Part shown: positions 45,997 to 59,240 of the stretch, piece after piece
Layout of the letters: each line of letters starts with the position of its first letter
Position numbering within the stretch: the stretch's first letter is position 1
Source of the DNA: Citrobacter amalonaticus
Lineage (GTDB): Bacteria > Pseudomonadota > Gammaproteobacteria > Enterobacterales > Enterobacteriaceae
Assembly: GCA_028994555.1 (NCBI GenBank)
Contig: JARDVN010000001.1
Span: 3,038,001 to 3,102,000 of the forward strand
Direction: 5' to 3'
DNA: 64,000 bases
Made by a program: the position numbers and the translations under genes
Notes under the pieces: generated by a model
Seen by the model: only the letters and a program-made list of their open reading frames with translations
The model's database searches: none
Told to the model about the DNA's origin: nothing

Positions 45997-46123
45997 GATG
46001 CCGTTGTACCTTAATGGGTTTAGTGAACAACCATTATAAAAATAAACCCGCATGGGCTCCAGCGCATTCGCGAGAAAAATATTTCCAGCTTAGTCGTATG
46101 AAAGATAAGCGCTTTTGATTTTA

Positions 46124-46139
46124 TATAACGATCGTTATA
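46124..46139. promoter_or_regulatory. Putative ComR operator, palindrome 1
   Basis: TATAACGATCGTTATA, a perfect 16-bp palindrome in the comR-bhsA divergent region. A TetR-family repressor would be expected to bind such a site. I infer that it is ComR. Confidence 0.6.
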
Positions 46140-46154
46140 AAAAATGGGTTGACG

Positions 46155-46170
46155 TGTGACCTGGATCACA
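46155..46170. promoter_or_regulatory. CRP-type site upstream of bhsA
   Basis: TGTGACCTGGATCACA, an exact TGTGA-N6-TCACA match, lying between the two CGATCGTTA palindromes. It overlaps a possible TTGACG(18)TATCAT promoter at 46149-46178, or could act as a class II activator site for a promoter farther down. Confidence 0.7.
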
Positions 46171-46183
46171 TCTATCATTTACC

Positions 46184-46195
46184 TATCGATCGTTA
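46184..46195. promoter_or_regulatory. Putative ComR operator, half-conserved copy 2
   Basis: TATCGATCGTTA repeats the core of the palindrome at 46124-46139, with centres 58 bp apart, close to the likely bhsA start point. Confidence 0.45.
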
Positions 46196-46239
46196 AGTAA
46201 ATGCTTGCGACGCCCAATCATCTGCAAAAGGTCACTATT

Positions 46240-46498
46240 ATGAAAAACGTAAAAACACTCATCGCTGCTGCTGTTCTGAGTTCACTGTCATTCGCAAGCT
46301 TCGCGGCTGTAGAAGTTCAGTCCACCCCTGCCGGCCAGCAAAAAAGTCGGCACCATCTCGGCTAACGCAGGGACTAACCTGAGTTCACTGCAGGATGAGC
46401 TGGCGCAGAAAGCGGATGCCATGGGGGCGAAATCTTTCCGTATCACTTCTGTGACGGGTCCGAATAACCTGCACGGTACTGCGGTCATTTACAAATAA
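46240..46498 (+). CDS. bhsA: BhsA (YcfR), stress and biofilm outer-membrane protein (+1 homopolymer frameshift)
   Basis: A DUF1471 protein affecting copper permeability, stress resistance and biofilm formation. It starts MKNVKTLIAAAVLSSLSFAS, with a signal peptide cleaved after F-A. A6 at 46340-46345 should be A5: the correction restores G-Q-Q-K-V-G-T-I-S-A-N-A-G-T and gives 85 residues ending H-G-T-A-V-I-Y-K, the E. coli length. A G5 run at 46423 stays in frame. It is divergent from comR, with CRP- and ComR-like sites upstream. Confidence 0.94.
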
Positions 46499-46548
46499 GC
46501 ATTAACCCTCATTAATGCCTGCTACTGCTTAAACGCGACATAAAAAAA

Positions 46549-46584
46549 GCCCCGCTGGATACACAGATTCAGCGGGGCTTTTTT
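46549..46584. terminator. Bidirectional terminator between bhsA and ldtC
   Basis: GCCCCGCTG/CAGCGGGGC (46549-46557 with 46570-46578), A7 before and T6 after. It serves the convergent bhsA and ldtC transcripts. Confidence 0.92.
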
Positions 46585-46598
46585 CATATCCGGAACGG

Positions 46599-47561
46599 TT
46601 ACATCGACTGCTGTTCCACCTCACGATGGCGTCTGACATCGACCGGCATCCCGGAGCGAACATCCATTACATGCTGCATCACCGCTGCGTCTGTTTGTGC
46701 AGAATCCTTAAACGCCTGCAGGGTGCTGTTCAGCACAATAGGCAGAACCTGCGGGTCATCATCAATATTCTTCGACAGTGGCTGGTGGACTTCAACCAGA
46801 CGCGTCCCGTCCGGCTCAACCGAGGCTTTGATCGGGGTATTGATGATATTCACTTTGGTGCCAGGCGTAACCTGTCTGAACAGTGTCTCGATGTCGCCAT
46901 CGCGCAGGCGAATACAGCCAGAGCTGACGCGCATGCCAATACCGAAATCAGCGTTGGTACCGTGAAGCAGATAGACACCGCCATACGCGGCTAAGCGAAT
47001 AGCATGGTGTCCCATTGGGTTATCCGGACCCGCAGGGACGACCGCGGGCAGGTCGATGCCTTGCGCTTTATAGCGGGCGCGAATATTCGCCGTCGGCGTC
47101 CAGGTTGGGTTGGCGCGCTTGTCGGAGACGGTCGTGACCATCGTCGGGGTCAGGGTATCACCGCCCAGTTGGCCAATACCGATAGGGTAGACGGTGACCG
47201 AATTTTTCCCAGGAGGGTAGTAATAAAGGCGCAGTTCAGCCAGGTTGATGACAATGCCTTGACGCGGGGCATCCGGCAGTAGCGTCTGCAATGGAATGGT
47301 CAGCACGCTGCCCGCACGGGGAACGTAAGGATCCACGCCAGGATTCGCCTGCAACAGCGCGAGAAAACCGACGTTATATTTTTTCGCGATGGCTTCCAGC
47401 GAACCGCCGTTATTTTCGACAACGTGGTACTTATTTTCTCCGACCACTTTGCTGCCAGGTGGAGGAAGAGGCCAGGTATTCGCCTGTGCGGGAAGCGCAA
47501 ACGTAATGCTGGCGGTGAGCGCAAAAAATGCCAGCCAGCGGGAGAGTCGCATCTTGTTCAT
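46599..47561 (-). CDS. ldtC: LdtC (YcfS), L,D-transpeptidase
   Basis: Attaches Braun lipoprotein to peptidoglycan. The start at 47561 gives 320 residues, as in E. coli; 47570 and 47552 are also possible and no strong ribosome site separates them. A signal peptide (ending L-P-A-Q-A-N) is followed by a LysM-like part (I-A-K-K-Y-N-V-G-F-L-A-L-L-Q-A-N-P) and the YkuD domain. The catalytic motif H-G-T-N-A-D-F-G-I-G-M-R-V-S-S-G-C-I-R-L is intact. It lies on the same strand as mfd and ycfT. Confidence 0.94.
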   Translation of the reverse strand: MNKMRLSRWLAFFALTASITFALPAQANTWPLPPPGSKVVGENKYHVVENNGGSLEAIAKKYNVGFLALLQANPGVDPYVPRAGSVLTIPLQTLLPDAPRQGIVINLAELRLYYYPPGKNSVTVYPIGIGQLGGDTLTPTMVTTVSDKRANPTWTPTANIRARYKAQGIDLPAVVPAGPDNPMGHHAIRLAAYGGVYLLHGTNADFGIGMRVSSGCIRLRDGDIETLFRQVTPGTKVNIINTPIKASVEPDGTRLVEVHQPLSKNIDDDPQVLPIVLNSTLQAFKDSAQTDAAVMQHVMDVRSGMPVDVRRHREVEQQSM

Positions 47562-47677
47562 TATTATCACAAATCAAAGGGTTATTATGCCAGAGGAGTC
47601 CAATGATAATTATGGCGGGGCGGTGTGTCTTTAAATGCAAGTGAAGTGCAAAGAGTTGTAAAGATCGCGGAGATTTG

Positions 47678-47757
47678 CCTGATGGCGCTGCGCTTATCAG
47701 GCCTACGAACAGGAATCGATGTGTAGGCCGGATAAGGCGAAACCGCCATCCGGCACC
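47678..47757. repeat. REP/BIME-type palindromic element
   Basis: Paired units (CTGATGGCGCTGCGCTTATCAGGCCTAC and GTAGGCCGGATAAGGCG, each shortened here from a longer match) between mfd and ldtC; classical REP composition and position. Confidence 0.82.
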
Positions 47758-47763
47758 ACACAA

Positions 47764-50700
47764 TTACGCTACGGCGTTTTCTTCCAGCTGCTGCATAAAC
47801 TGACGCACCCAGTCCATCCGCGTTTTCCGTTCGGTCAGATCCTGGATGAATTTCAGTCGGGTCGGCCCGTCAAGACGGAAATGCTGCGGCTGTTTTTGCA
47901 GCAGTCCAATCAGCCAGCTCGGGTTGACATGGTTCTTCTCGGCAAATTCGATAGTGCCGCCTTTCTCGTTGCCTTCCAGTTTACGAATACCCAGCTTCTG
48001 CGCCTGTTGACGCAAGCGGGCGATATCCAGCAGGGTACGCGCCGGATCGGGCAGCAGACCGAAGCGGTCGATCAGCTCCACTTTGATCTCTTCAAGTTCA
48101 TTCTCGCTCTTCGCGCTGGCAATGCGTTTGTAGAACGACAGGCGCGTGTTCACATCGGGGATGTAATCATCCGGCAGCAGCGACGGCATTCGCAATTCAA
48201 CTTCGGTTTGCTGGCTGGTGAGATCTTCCAGCGACGGTTCGCGTCCGGCTTTCAGGGCATCGACGGCGTTTTCCAGCAGTTCCATATACAGTGAGAAGCC
48301 GATGGTTTCCATCGAACCACTCTGTTCTTCCCCGAGCAGTTCGCCCGCGCCGCGGATCTCCAGATCGTGAGTCGCCAGCGCAAAGCCCGCGCCCAGGTCC
48401 TCCAGCGAGGCAATCGCTTCCAGACGTTTTTGCGCGTCGGTGGTCATCGCTTTGGGATGTGGAGTCAGTAGCCAGGCATACGCCTGATGATGTGAACGCC
48501 CCACGCGGCCGCGCAACTGGTGTAACTGCGCCAGACCGAAGTGATCCGCACGCTCGATAATAATCGTGTTGGCGGTCGGGATATCGATCCCGGTTTCGAT
48601 AATGGTGGTACAGACCAGCACGTTAAAACGTTGATGGTGGAAGTCGTTCATCACGCGTTCCAGTTCGCGTTCGCGCATCTGTCCGTGACCAATGGCGATC
48701 CGCGCTTCCGGCACCAGTTCCGCCAGCCTGTCGGCGGCTTTCTGGATGTTTTCCACATCATTGTAGAGATAGTAAACCTGGCCGCCGCGCAGCACTTCAC
48801 GCAGAATCGCCTCGCGGACCACCAGCGCATCGTACTCGCGAACAAACGTTTTCACCGCCAGACGGCGCGCTGGTGGCGTGGCGATAATCGACAGATCGCG
48901 CATGCCGCTCATCGCCATGTTCAGCGTCCGTGGGATTGGCGTGGCGGTCAGCGTCAGAATGTCCACATCGGCGCGCATCGCTTTGATGCGCTCTTTATGG
49001 CGCACGCCGAAACGGTGCTCTTCATCGACGATCAGCAGCCCCAGATCTTTCAGTTTTACATCGCTTTGCAGCAGTTTGTGTGTGCCGATCAGAATATCAA
49101 TTTTGCCCTCGGCGACCTGTTCCAGGATCTGCGCCTGTTCTTTGGCGCTGCGGAAGCGGGAAAGCATCTCGATGCGCACCGGCCAGTTGGCAAAACGGTC
49201 GCGGAAATTATCAAAGTGTTGCTGAGCGAGCAGGGTGGTCGGCACCAGAACTGCCACCTGCTTGTGGTTTTCGACCGCGAGAAACGCGGCGCGCATCGCC
49301 ACTTCGGTTTTCCCAAATCCAACGTCGCCACACACCAGGCGGTCCATCGCCAGCGGCTGACACATATCGCTGAGCACTGCGTTAATCGCCTGCGCCTGGT
49401 CGGGAGTGGTTTCGAAAGGGAAACCGTCGCAGAACAGTTGATACTGCTCGCGATCGTGTTTGAAGGCAAACCCCTCTTTTGCCGCGCGCTGGGCGTAGAT
49501 GTCCAGCAGTTCGGCTGCCACATCGCGGACTTTTTCCGCCGCTTTTTGCCGGGCGCGCGACCAGGCGTCGCCGCCGAGTTTATGCAGCGGCGCATTCTCT
49601 TCAGCGCCACCGGCGTAACGGCTGATAAGATGCAAAGAGGAGACCGGGACGTAAAGTTTGGCGTCATTGGCGTAGGTGAGCATCAAATATTCACCTTTGA
49701 TCCCGCCCGCTTCCAGCGTGGTCATCCCGGCATAGCGTCCAACGCCGTGCTCCAGATGCACCACGGGCTGACCCGGATGCAACTCCGCCAGGTTGCGGAT
49801 CAGCGTATCCGGGTTAATGGTACGGCGCGAATCCTGACGACGGCGCGCCACGCGCTCGCCCAGCAGGTCGCTTTCACAGATGAGTGCCAGATTGCGCGTC
49901 GTATCGATAAACCCGTGCTCGGCGGCGCCAATCATCAGATAGCGTCCAACATCCGTCGCTTCATCCAGACGCATAATGCGTTTCGGCGCGACTTTGATTC
50001 GGGCGAGCAGTTCACCCAGCGCTTCACGGCGACCTTCACTCTCAACCGAGAAAATCACCGGTCCGTTGAAGGACTCAAGGAATTTACGCAGCGCATCCAG
50101 CGGTGATTTTTGCTGCGCCTGAACCGCGAGGTCCGGCAGCGACTGGAAGCCTAAGTTGGTATTTGCCGCTTTGGCGGGAAGGTTGTCGGTTTTGAGCTGC
50201 ACACGGGGCCAGCGCTTGAGTTCAGAAAAAAGCTCATCCACGCGTAGCCAGAGCGATTCCGGCGGCAGTAGCGGACGCATCGGATCCACGCCACGGTTTT
50301 CGAAACGCGCCAGCGTATCGGCCTGAAAACGCTCAGCGCTGTTTTCTAAATCGCCGGTATTGACCACCAGCGTATTGGCCGGGAAATAGCTAAACAGCGG
50401 CGGCAGCGGCTCGCTGAAAAACAGCGGCTGCCAGTATTCGATCCCCGCCGGTAAGGTGCCTTTGCTGACCTGTTGATAGATATGCTCAGCGTCGCGCTTC
50501 ACCTCGAAGGTATCGCGCCACTGGCTGCGAAACAGCTCGATCGCCGTTTTGTCGGTCGGGAACTCGTGGGCAGGCAGCAGATTGATGGCGTCGACTTCTT
50601 CCAGCGTGCGCTGGGTATCCGCGTCAAACAGGCGCAGACTGTCAATTTCATCGTCGAAGAAATCCAGACGATAGGGCTGTTCGCTGCCCATGGGGTACAA

Positions 50701-51210
50701 ATCCAGCAGCGCGCCGCGAGTGGCGTATTCGCCATGTTCCATGACCTGATCAACGTGCCGGTAACCGGCGCTGTCGAGCTGTAAACGCAGGGCATCGCGC
50801 GATAAACGCTGACCTTTTTTCATCACCAGCGCATGGCCGTGCAGATAGCTGTGCGGGCAGACGCGCTGCATCAGGGTATTGACCGGCACGATCAGCACGC
50901 CGCGCTGCATTGACGGCAACTGATACAGCGTGGAGAGACGTGAGGAGATAATTTCCTGATGCGGAGAGAAACTGTCGTAGGGCAGGGTTTCCCAGTCCGC
51001 GAGGCTCATGACCATTTGATCGGTAAACTGACGAATTTCATCATGCAGGCGCAGCGCGTTTTGCATATCGGGCGCCACGAGCACGACGGGGCCGGTATGA
51101 CGTTCGGCAATTTCCGCCACCAGCGTGGCGCAGGCAGCCCCGGTCAGTTCACCCAACAGGCGCTGGTCGCCCGCTTTCACGGGCAGCGTATAACGTTGTT
51201 GTACAGGCAT
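47764..51210 (-). CDS. mfd: Mfd, transcription-repair coupling factor
   Basis: An ATP-driven translocase that removes stalled RNA polymerase from lesions and recruits UvrA. The start at 51210 (M-P-V-Q-Q-R-Y-T-L-P-V-K) gives 1148 residues, as in E. coli. Upstream in-frame codons are not needed. The UvrB-like N-terminal domain, the polymerase-interaction domain, helicase Walker A G-D-V-G-F-G-K-T-E, Walker B V-D-E-E-H-R-F-G and the TRG-type C-terminal motifs are all present. At 3.4 kb it is the longest gene here without a frameshift. Confidence 0.96.
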   Translation of the reverse strand: MPVQQRYTLPVKAGDQRLLGELTGAACATLVAEIAERHTGPVVLVAPDMQNALRLHDEIRQFTDQMVMSLADWETLPYDSFSPHQEIISSRLSTLYQLPSMQRGVLIVPVNTLMQRVCPHSYLHGHALVMKKGQRLSRDALRLQLDSAGYRHVDQVMEHGEYATRGALLDLYPMGSEQPYRLDFFDDEIDSLRLFDADTQRTLEEVDAINLLPAHEFPTDKTAIELFRSQWRDTFEVKRDAEHIYQQVSKGTLPAGIEYWQPLFFSEPLPPLFSYFPANTLVVNTGDLENSAERFQADTLARFENRGVDPMRPLLPPESLWLRVDELFSELKRWPRVQLKTDNLPAKAANTNLGFQSLPDLAVQAQQKSPLDALRKFLESFNGPVIFSVESEGRREALGELLARIKVAPKRIMRLDEATDVGRYLMIGAAEHGFIDTTRNLALICESDLLGERVARRRQDSRRTINPDTLIRNLAELHPGQPVVHLEHGVGRYAGMTTLEAGGIKGEYLMLTYANDAKLYVPVSSLHLISRYAGGAEENAPLHKLGGDAWSRARQKAAEKVRDVAAELLDIYAQRAAKEGFAFKHDREQYQLFCDGFPFETTPDQAQAINAVLSDMCQPLAMDRLVCGDVGFGKTEVAMRAAFLAVENHKQVAVLVPTTLLAQQHFDNFRDRFANWPVRIEMLSRFRSAKEQAQILEQVAEGKIDILIGTHKLLQSDVKLKDLGLLIVDEEHRFGVRHKERIKAMRADVDILTLTATPIPRTLNMAMSGMRDLSIIATPPARRLAVKTFVREYDALVVREAILREVLRGGQVYYLYNDVENIQKAADRLAELVPEARIAIGHGQMRERELERVMNDFHHQRFNVLVCTTIIETGIDIPTANTIIIERADHFGLAQLHQLRGRVGRSHHQAYAWLLTPHPKAMTTDAQKRLEAIASLEDLGAGFALATHDLEIRGAGELLGEEQSGSMETIGFSLYMELLENAVDALKAGREPSLEDLTSQQTEVELRMPSLLPDDYIPDVNTRLSFYKRIASAKSENELEEIKVELIDRFGLLPDPARTLLDIARLRQQAQKLGIRKLEGNEKGGTIEFAEKNHVNPSWLIGLLQKQPQHFRLDGPTRLKFIQDLTERKTRMDWVRQFMQQLEENAVA

Positions 51211-51318
51211 TCGGTTGTCAGAATCTCTTGTAGGTAGTCGTCTGATAGCAATGCCCTTTATTATCCGTGATCGCTCCTCATTAGCAAATTGAATCGCCCC
51301 CACATGAGGGCGAAAGGT

Positions 51319-52393
51319 TTAGCGGGAATAGCTAACGGCTTGCGGGCGGGAAGGCGGAGAGAAGAGGATATCGCCGAACAGGTGATGAGACAGTTTACGT
51401 ACCGCAAGACCTGCCAGTGTACAGATCAACAGGCTGGCAAAGGGATAGATCAGCAACAGGGCCAGTTCAAGTTCGGGGGGACCAGACGGAGGCATTGATT
51501 TGTGGGATCAATAGCAGGCTGAACGCCTCCACCAGAATGCGGTGCGTGGTATAAATCGCGATGGTGTTCGAACCGATCACATTAAGCAGGCTGGATTCAC
51601 GCATACCGAAGCGTTGCTCATACTGATAAAACAACTTCATGATCAGCACAATCGAAACCAACGACAGCAGCAATGAGGCATTAAACAGCCATGCCGCGAA
51701 AGCCAGCACGAAGACTGCCGCGCTGGGCAGCGCATAACGGCGCAACGGCACCTCTTTAATCCATGCCATCAGCGGGACGCCAAACCAGGCGCCGAGGCTG
51801 TAATAGGGCAGGTTGCGGATCACGCTGTTCATTCCCCACCACGGTGTGGCAACAAAATTGACCGTCACGCTCAGTACGACAAACAGGGTGAACAGCGGTA
51901 CAGCCCAGCGGCTGAACATTTTGCAGACCACGAAATAGACAATGAGTGCGTACAGATACCAGAGGCTGGTGCTGGCAGTCAGCATGCCGTGAAGGAACTG
52001 GCTGACGGAACCGGCATAAGCCGCGTTGGAGGCGTTATGCAGATCCCGTTCCGGCGCGAGCCAGTTGTTCAGGGCGCTGAGCGCCATCCACTGGGCCACA
52101 CCCCACAGCGCCAGCACCCAGAAGATACTCCAGACTCGCTTGTTGACGCTCGCTTTCCAGCTCACGCTGTCGATATAGCGGCGTATCAAAAACCCTGAAA
52201 TAAAGAAAAATACCGGCATGCGAAACGGGGCGAGATAGAGATTAACGTAAATCCAGCATTTCGACAGCAGTTGTGAAAGAGGCAACTGGAAGTGGGTCAG
52301 GTGGGGGTAGAAGGTGATGACCGAGTGATAGATGACGACCAGACAGATACATAATCCTTTGATTTGGTTAATCCACAGTTCTTTTTGTTTCAT
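51319..52393 (-). CDS. ycfT: YcfT, acyltransferase-3-like inner-membrane protein (+1 homopolymer frameshift)
   Basis: A multi-spanning membrane protein with an acyltransferase-3-like fold. It starts MKQKELWINQIKGLCICLVV with the family N-terminal helix and V-V-I-Y-H-S. G6 at 51475-51480 should be G5: the correction restores S-V-W-S-P-E-L-E-L-A-L-L-L and runs to the TAA at 51319, giving 357 residues, as in E. coli. The substrate is unknown. It lies upstream of mfd on the same strand and is divergent from lolC. Confidence 0.91.
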
Positions 52394-52509
52394 CAGGACA
52401 GCGTGCTCGCGTTATTCAACATAGCCTGTGATCCTGCGGGGTGACGCGGGTGCTGTAATGCGTAACATTCTGCATTTTGATTTTTTAAGAAAAGGATCAG
52501 GGTCGGTGA

Positions 52510-55786
<3,277 letters not shown>

Positions 55787-55874
55787 CCCTAATGGCGTGA
55801 GAGATAAACAACATCCTTTATGCCGCCGCACAGAGGTCGCCTGAAGGATGAAGTGCATAAAACAAGGAGCGGCA

Positions 55875-56786
55875 ATGTACTACGGGTTTGATATTGGTGG
55901 GACAAAAATTGCGCTGGGCGTTTTTGATAACGAGCGGAAATTACAGTGGGAAAAGCGTGTTCCCACCCCGCGCGATAGCTATGACGCATTTTTAGAGGCC
56001 GTATGCGAACTGGTGACCGAAGCCGACCTGCGATTTGGCGTGAAAGGTTCGGTGGGCATTGGTATTCCGGGTATGCCGGAAACCGAAGATGGCACGCTGT
56101 ACGCCGCGAATGTCCCTGCCGCCAGTGGCAAACCCCTGCGCGCCGATCTCAGCGAGCGGCTGGACCGTGACGTGCGGCTTGACAACGATGCAAACTGTTT
56201 TGCCCTGTCTGAAGCCTGGGATGACGAGTTCACCCGCTACCCGTTGGTGATGGGGCTGATCCTCGGCACTGGCGTCGGTGGCGGTTTGATCCTCAACGGA
56301 AAACCGATCACCGGGCGGAGTTATATTACCGGCGAGTTCGGTCATATGCGTCTGCCGGTTGATGCGCTCACGCTGATGGGGCTGGATTTCCCGCTGCGTC
56401 GCTGTGGATGCGGTCAACTTGGCTGCATTGAAAATTATCTCTCCGGGCGGGGATTTGCCTGGTTGTATCAGCATTACTATCATCAACCGCTGCAGGCGCC
56501 AGAAATCATTTCGCTGTGGGAACAGGGAGATGAACGGGCGCGGGCGCACGTTGAGCGTTATCTGGATTTGCTGGCAGTGTGTCTGGGAAATATCCTGACT
56601 ATTGTCGACCCGGATCTGGTCGTCATCGGCGGTGGATTGTCGAACTTTACGGCCATTACCACCGAACTTGCGGACAGACTGCCGCGTCATCTGCTTCCTG
56701 TGGCACGAGTGCCCCGCATCGAGCGAGCACGACACGGTGATGCCGGTGGGATGCGTGGTGCTGCCTTCTTACATCTTACCGATTAA
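55875..56786 (+). CDS. nagK: NagK, N-acetylglucosamine kinase
   Basis: A ROK-family kinase that phosphorylates GlcNAc released during murein recycling, downstream of NagZ. The ATG at 55875 follows AAGGAGCGGCA and gives 303 residues, as in E. coli. ATP-binding [10 protein letters not shown] and the zinc motif [10 protein letters not shown] are present. It precedes cobB by 15 nt, probably co-transcribed. The frame is intact. Confidence 0.95.
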   Translation: MYYGFDIGGTKIALGVFDNERKLQWEKRVPTPRDSYDAFLEAVCELVTEADLRFGVKGSVGIGIPGMPETEDGTLYAANVPAASGKPLRADLSERLDRDVRLDNDANCFALSEAWDDEFTRYPLVMGLILGTGVGGGLILNGKPITGRSYITGEFGHMRLPVDALTLMGLDFPLRRCGCGQLGCIENYLSGRGFAWLYQHYYHQPLQAPEIISLWEQGDERARAHVERYLDLLAVCLGNILTIVDPDLVVIGGGLSNFTAITTELADRLPRHLLPVARVPRIERARHGDAGGMRGAAFLHLTD

Positions 56787-56801
56787 TCAAAAGAGGTTGC
56801 T

Positions 56802-57623
56802 ATGCTGTCGCGTCGGGGTCATCGGTTAAGTCGATTTCGGAAAAACAAACGCCATCTGCGCGAGCGCCTTCGTCAACGGATCTTTTTCAGAGACAGAGTG
56901 GTACCGGAAGTGATGGAAAAACCAAGAGTTTTGGTGCTTACAGGAGCAGGGATTTCTGCGGAGTCTGGTATTCGTACCTTCCGTGCCGCAGATGGTCTGT
57001 GGGAAGAGCACAGGGTTGAAGATGTGGCGACGCCGGAAGGCTTTGCGCGTAATCCCGCGCTGGTGCAGTCTTTCTATAATGCCCGTCGTCGGCAATTGCA
57101 ACAACCTGAAATCCAGCCTAACCCGGCGCACATCGCGCTGGCAAAGCTGGAAGAGGCGCTGGGCGACCGCTTTCTGCTGGTGACACAGAATATCGATAAC
57201 CTGCATGAGCGAGCGGGCAACCAGAATATCATCCATATGCATGGCGAGTTGCTGAAAGTGCACTGTTCGCAGAGTGGGCAGATTCTGGAGTGGACGGGAG
57301 ATGTGACGCCGGAAGACAAATGCCACTGCTGTCAGTTCCCGGCACCGTTGCGCCCGCACGTGGTGTGGTTTGGTGAGATGCCGCTCGGAATGGATGAAAT
57401 CTATATGGCGCTGGCGATGGCGGATGTCTTTATCGCCATTGGCACCTCCGGACACGTCTATCCGGCGGCCGGGTTTGTTCATGAAGCGAAACTGCACGGC
57501 GCGCATACCGTTGAACTGAATCTGGAACCGAGCCAGGTCGGCAGCGAGTTTGAAGAGAAATATTACGGGCCGGCCAGTCAGGTGGTGCCAGAGTTTGTGG
57601 AGAAGTTACTGAAAGGGCTGTGA
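56802..57623 (+). CDS. cobB: CobB, NAD-dependent protein deacylase (sirtuin)
   Basis: A sirtuin that removes acetyl and succinyl groups from lysines. The product is 273 residues. The basic N-terminal extension (about 37 residues) is followed by an internal Met ([15 protein letters not shown]), the start of the short isoform known in enterics. The NAD motif [18 protein letters not shown], catalytic H-M-H-G-E-L and the zinc cysteines (V-H-C-S...C-H-C-C) are present. The F-Y-N-A-R-R-R segment holds the Tyr and Arg that favour succinyl substrates. The frame is intact. Confidence 0.95.
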   Translation: MLSRRGHRLSRFRKNKRHLRERLRQRIFFRDRVVPEVMEKPRVLVLTGAGISAESGIRTFRAADGLWEEHRVEDVATPEGFARNPALVQSFYNARRRQLQQPEIQPNPAHIALAKLEEALGDRFLLVTQNIDNLHERAGNQNIIHMHGELLKVHCSQSGQILEWTGDVTPEDKCHCCQFPAPLRPHVVWFGEMPLGMDEIYMALAMADVFIAIGTSGHVYPAAGFVHEAKLHGAHTVELNLEPSQVGSEFEEKYYGPASQVVPEFVEKLLKGL

Positions 57624-57668
57624 CGGAATTACTGTGCCGGATAAGCGAAGCGCCTTATCCGGCATCAA
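57624..57668. repeat. Short REP-type element
   Basis: GTGCCGGATAAGCG and CGCCTTATCCGGCATC form an inverted pair between the convergent cobB and pepT genes. Confidence 0.75.
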
Positions 57669-57673
57669 CAACA

Positions 57674-58901
57674 CTACGCGCGTTTCGCCGTTAATTCAGC
57701 AATTCGCACAATCACCTGCACCGCTTTCTCCATACCTTCCAGCGTCACAAACTCATGTTTACCATGATAATTGTAGCCACCGGTGAACAGGTTAGGGCAT
57801 GGCAATCCCATGAAAGAGAGCTGCGCGCCGTCGGTACCGCCGCGAATCGGTTTCATATCCGGCTGAATATCGCAGTCTCGCATCGCCTGCTGCGCGATAT
57901 CCAGAACATGCGGATGTTCAACCACTTTTTCGCGCATATTGTAGTAACTGTCTTCGATCACCAGTTCGATGTAGCAGTCCGGATGCAACCCTTTTCCAAC
58001 CTTCCTTGCGATTTCCATCATCTTACGCTTGCGCGCTTCAAACTGTTTGCGGTCGAAATCGCGAATGATGTAGTGCATATCAGCGCGATCCACGGTGCCT
58101 TTCATGCTCGCCAGGTGATAAAAACCTTCATACCCTTCCGTCATTTCAGGGCTTTCATCCGCCGGAACCTCGGCGTGAATGCGCGCCGCCAGGGATAATG
58201 CGTTAACCATGACGCCTTTCGCCGTTCCCGGATGCACGTTATTGCCGACAATTTTGATATTCACCGAAGCCGCATTGAAGTTTTCAAACTCCAGTTCACC
58301 CACGCCACCGCCGTCAACGGTGTAGGCCCATCTGGCGTCAAAGGCTTCTACATCAAAGTGCTTCGCCCCTTTACCAACCTCTTCATCCGGCGTAAAGGCG
58401 ACGCGAATATCGCCATGCGGAATATTTTTATCCTTCAGCACCGCCAGCGCGGTCATGATTTCCGCTACACCCGCTTTGTCATCCGCCCCCCAGCAGCGTT
58501 TTACCATCGGTGGTGATCAGCGTTTGTCCGAGCAACTGATGTAGCACCGGGAACATCACCGGCGACAGCACTTCATCACCGATGCCCAGGGCAATATCTC
58601 CGCCGCGATAGTTCTCAACGATCTGCGGATTCACGTGCTTACCGCTGAAATCCGGTGAGGTATCCACATGGGAAATGAAACCGATAGCAGGGATATCGCC
58701 AGGGACATTCGCTGGCAAGGTGGCCATCAACGTCCCTTTGTCACTTAATGTCACATTGACCAGCTCCATCTCTTCGAGCTGCTGTTTGAGCAAATTTAAT
58801 AACTTCCATTGTCCCTCAGTACTGGGAACCTGTCTCACACCCGCTTTCGATTGGGTATCCAATGAAACGTAGTGTAGAAAACGCTCAAGTAGTTTATCCA
58901 T
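57674..58901 (-). CDS. pepT: PepT, peptidase T (+1 homopolymer frameshift)
   Basis: An M20-family tripeptide aminopeptidase. The start at 58901 ([13 protein letters not shown]) follows GAGGGTGA. C6 (+ strand) at 58486-58491 should be C5: the correction restores [13 protein letters not shown], which includes the second metal-binding region, and gives 408 residues, as in E. coli. The first metal motif S-H-V-D-T-S and the T-P-D-E-E-V-G segment are intact. It is divergent from potA across 339 nt. Confidence 0.95.
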
Positions 58902-59138
58902 GCAGTCACCCTCACTATTTGTGACAACATTATCAGTAAGCCACAAAAGACAAATATTGCGTCAGGTCACTTTTATCCCCGCAAACGAGAATATTTCGCT
59001 TCAGACCCGCCTTATTCACGAAATGTATACAAAACGCATCAGGCAGCATCACAGCGCCAGGCCTCGAACGGGCCGGTAACATGCAGCCAACAAACAGGTA
59101 GCCTGAAGAATGAAGTGTAGAGTAATTGGCAACAAACA

Positions 59139-59167
59139 TTGGCGATGACAACGGTTTGCCGTAGAAT
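59139..59167 (+). promoter_or_regulatory. Probable potABCD promoter
   Basis: TTGGCG (59139-59144), a 17-nt spacer and TAGAAT (59162-59167) ahead of potA. The pepT-potA gap (58902-59240) otherwise shows no clear gene or repeat. Confidence 0.55.
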
Positions 59168-59240
59168 TACGGCCCTCATTAAGAGTCACCAAGGTGGTCA
59201 ACCACAAACCCCGCATCGGTCAGCCATCCGTTGCGTCTAC

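Noticed and set aside
47678..47757. CRISPR-like repeats
   Set aside because: The repeated units are single inverted REP elements without regular spacers, and no cas genes are present.
48541..50106. 521-codon open frame opposite mfd
   Set aside because: It is antisense to a fully conserved gene with a clear frame; the translated composition (His, Gln, Arg-rich) is typical of a shadow frame.
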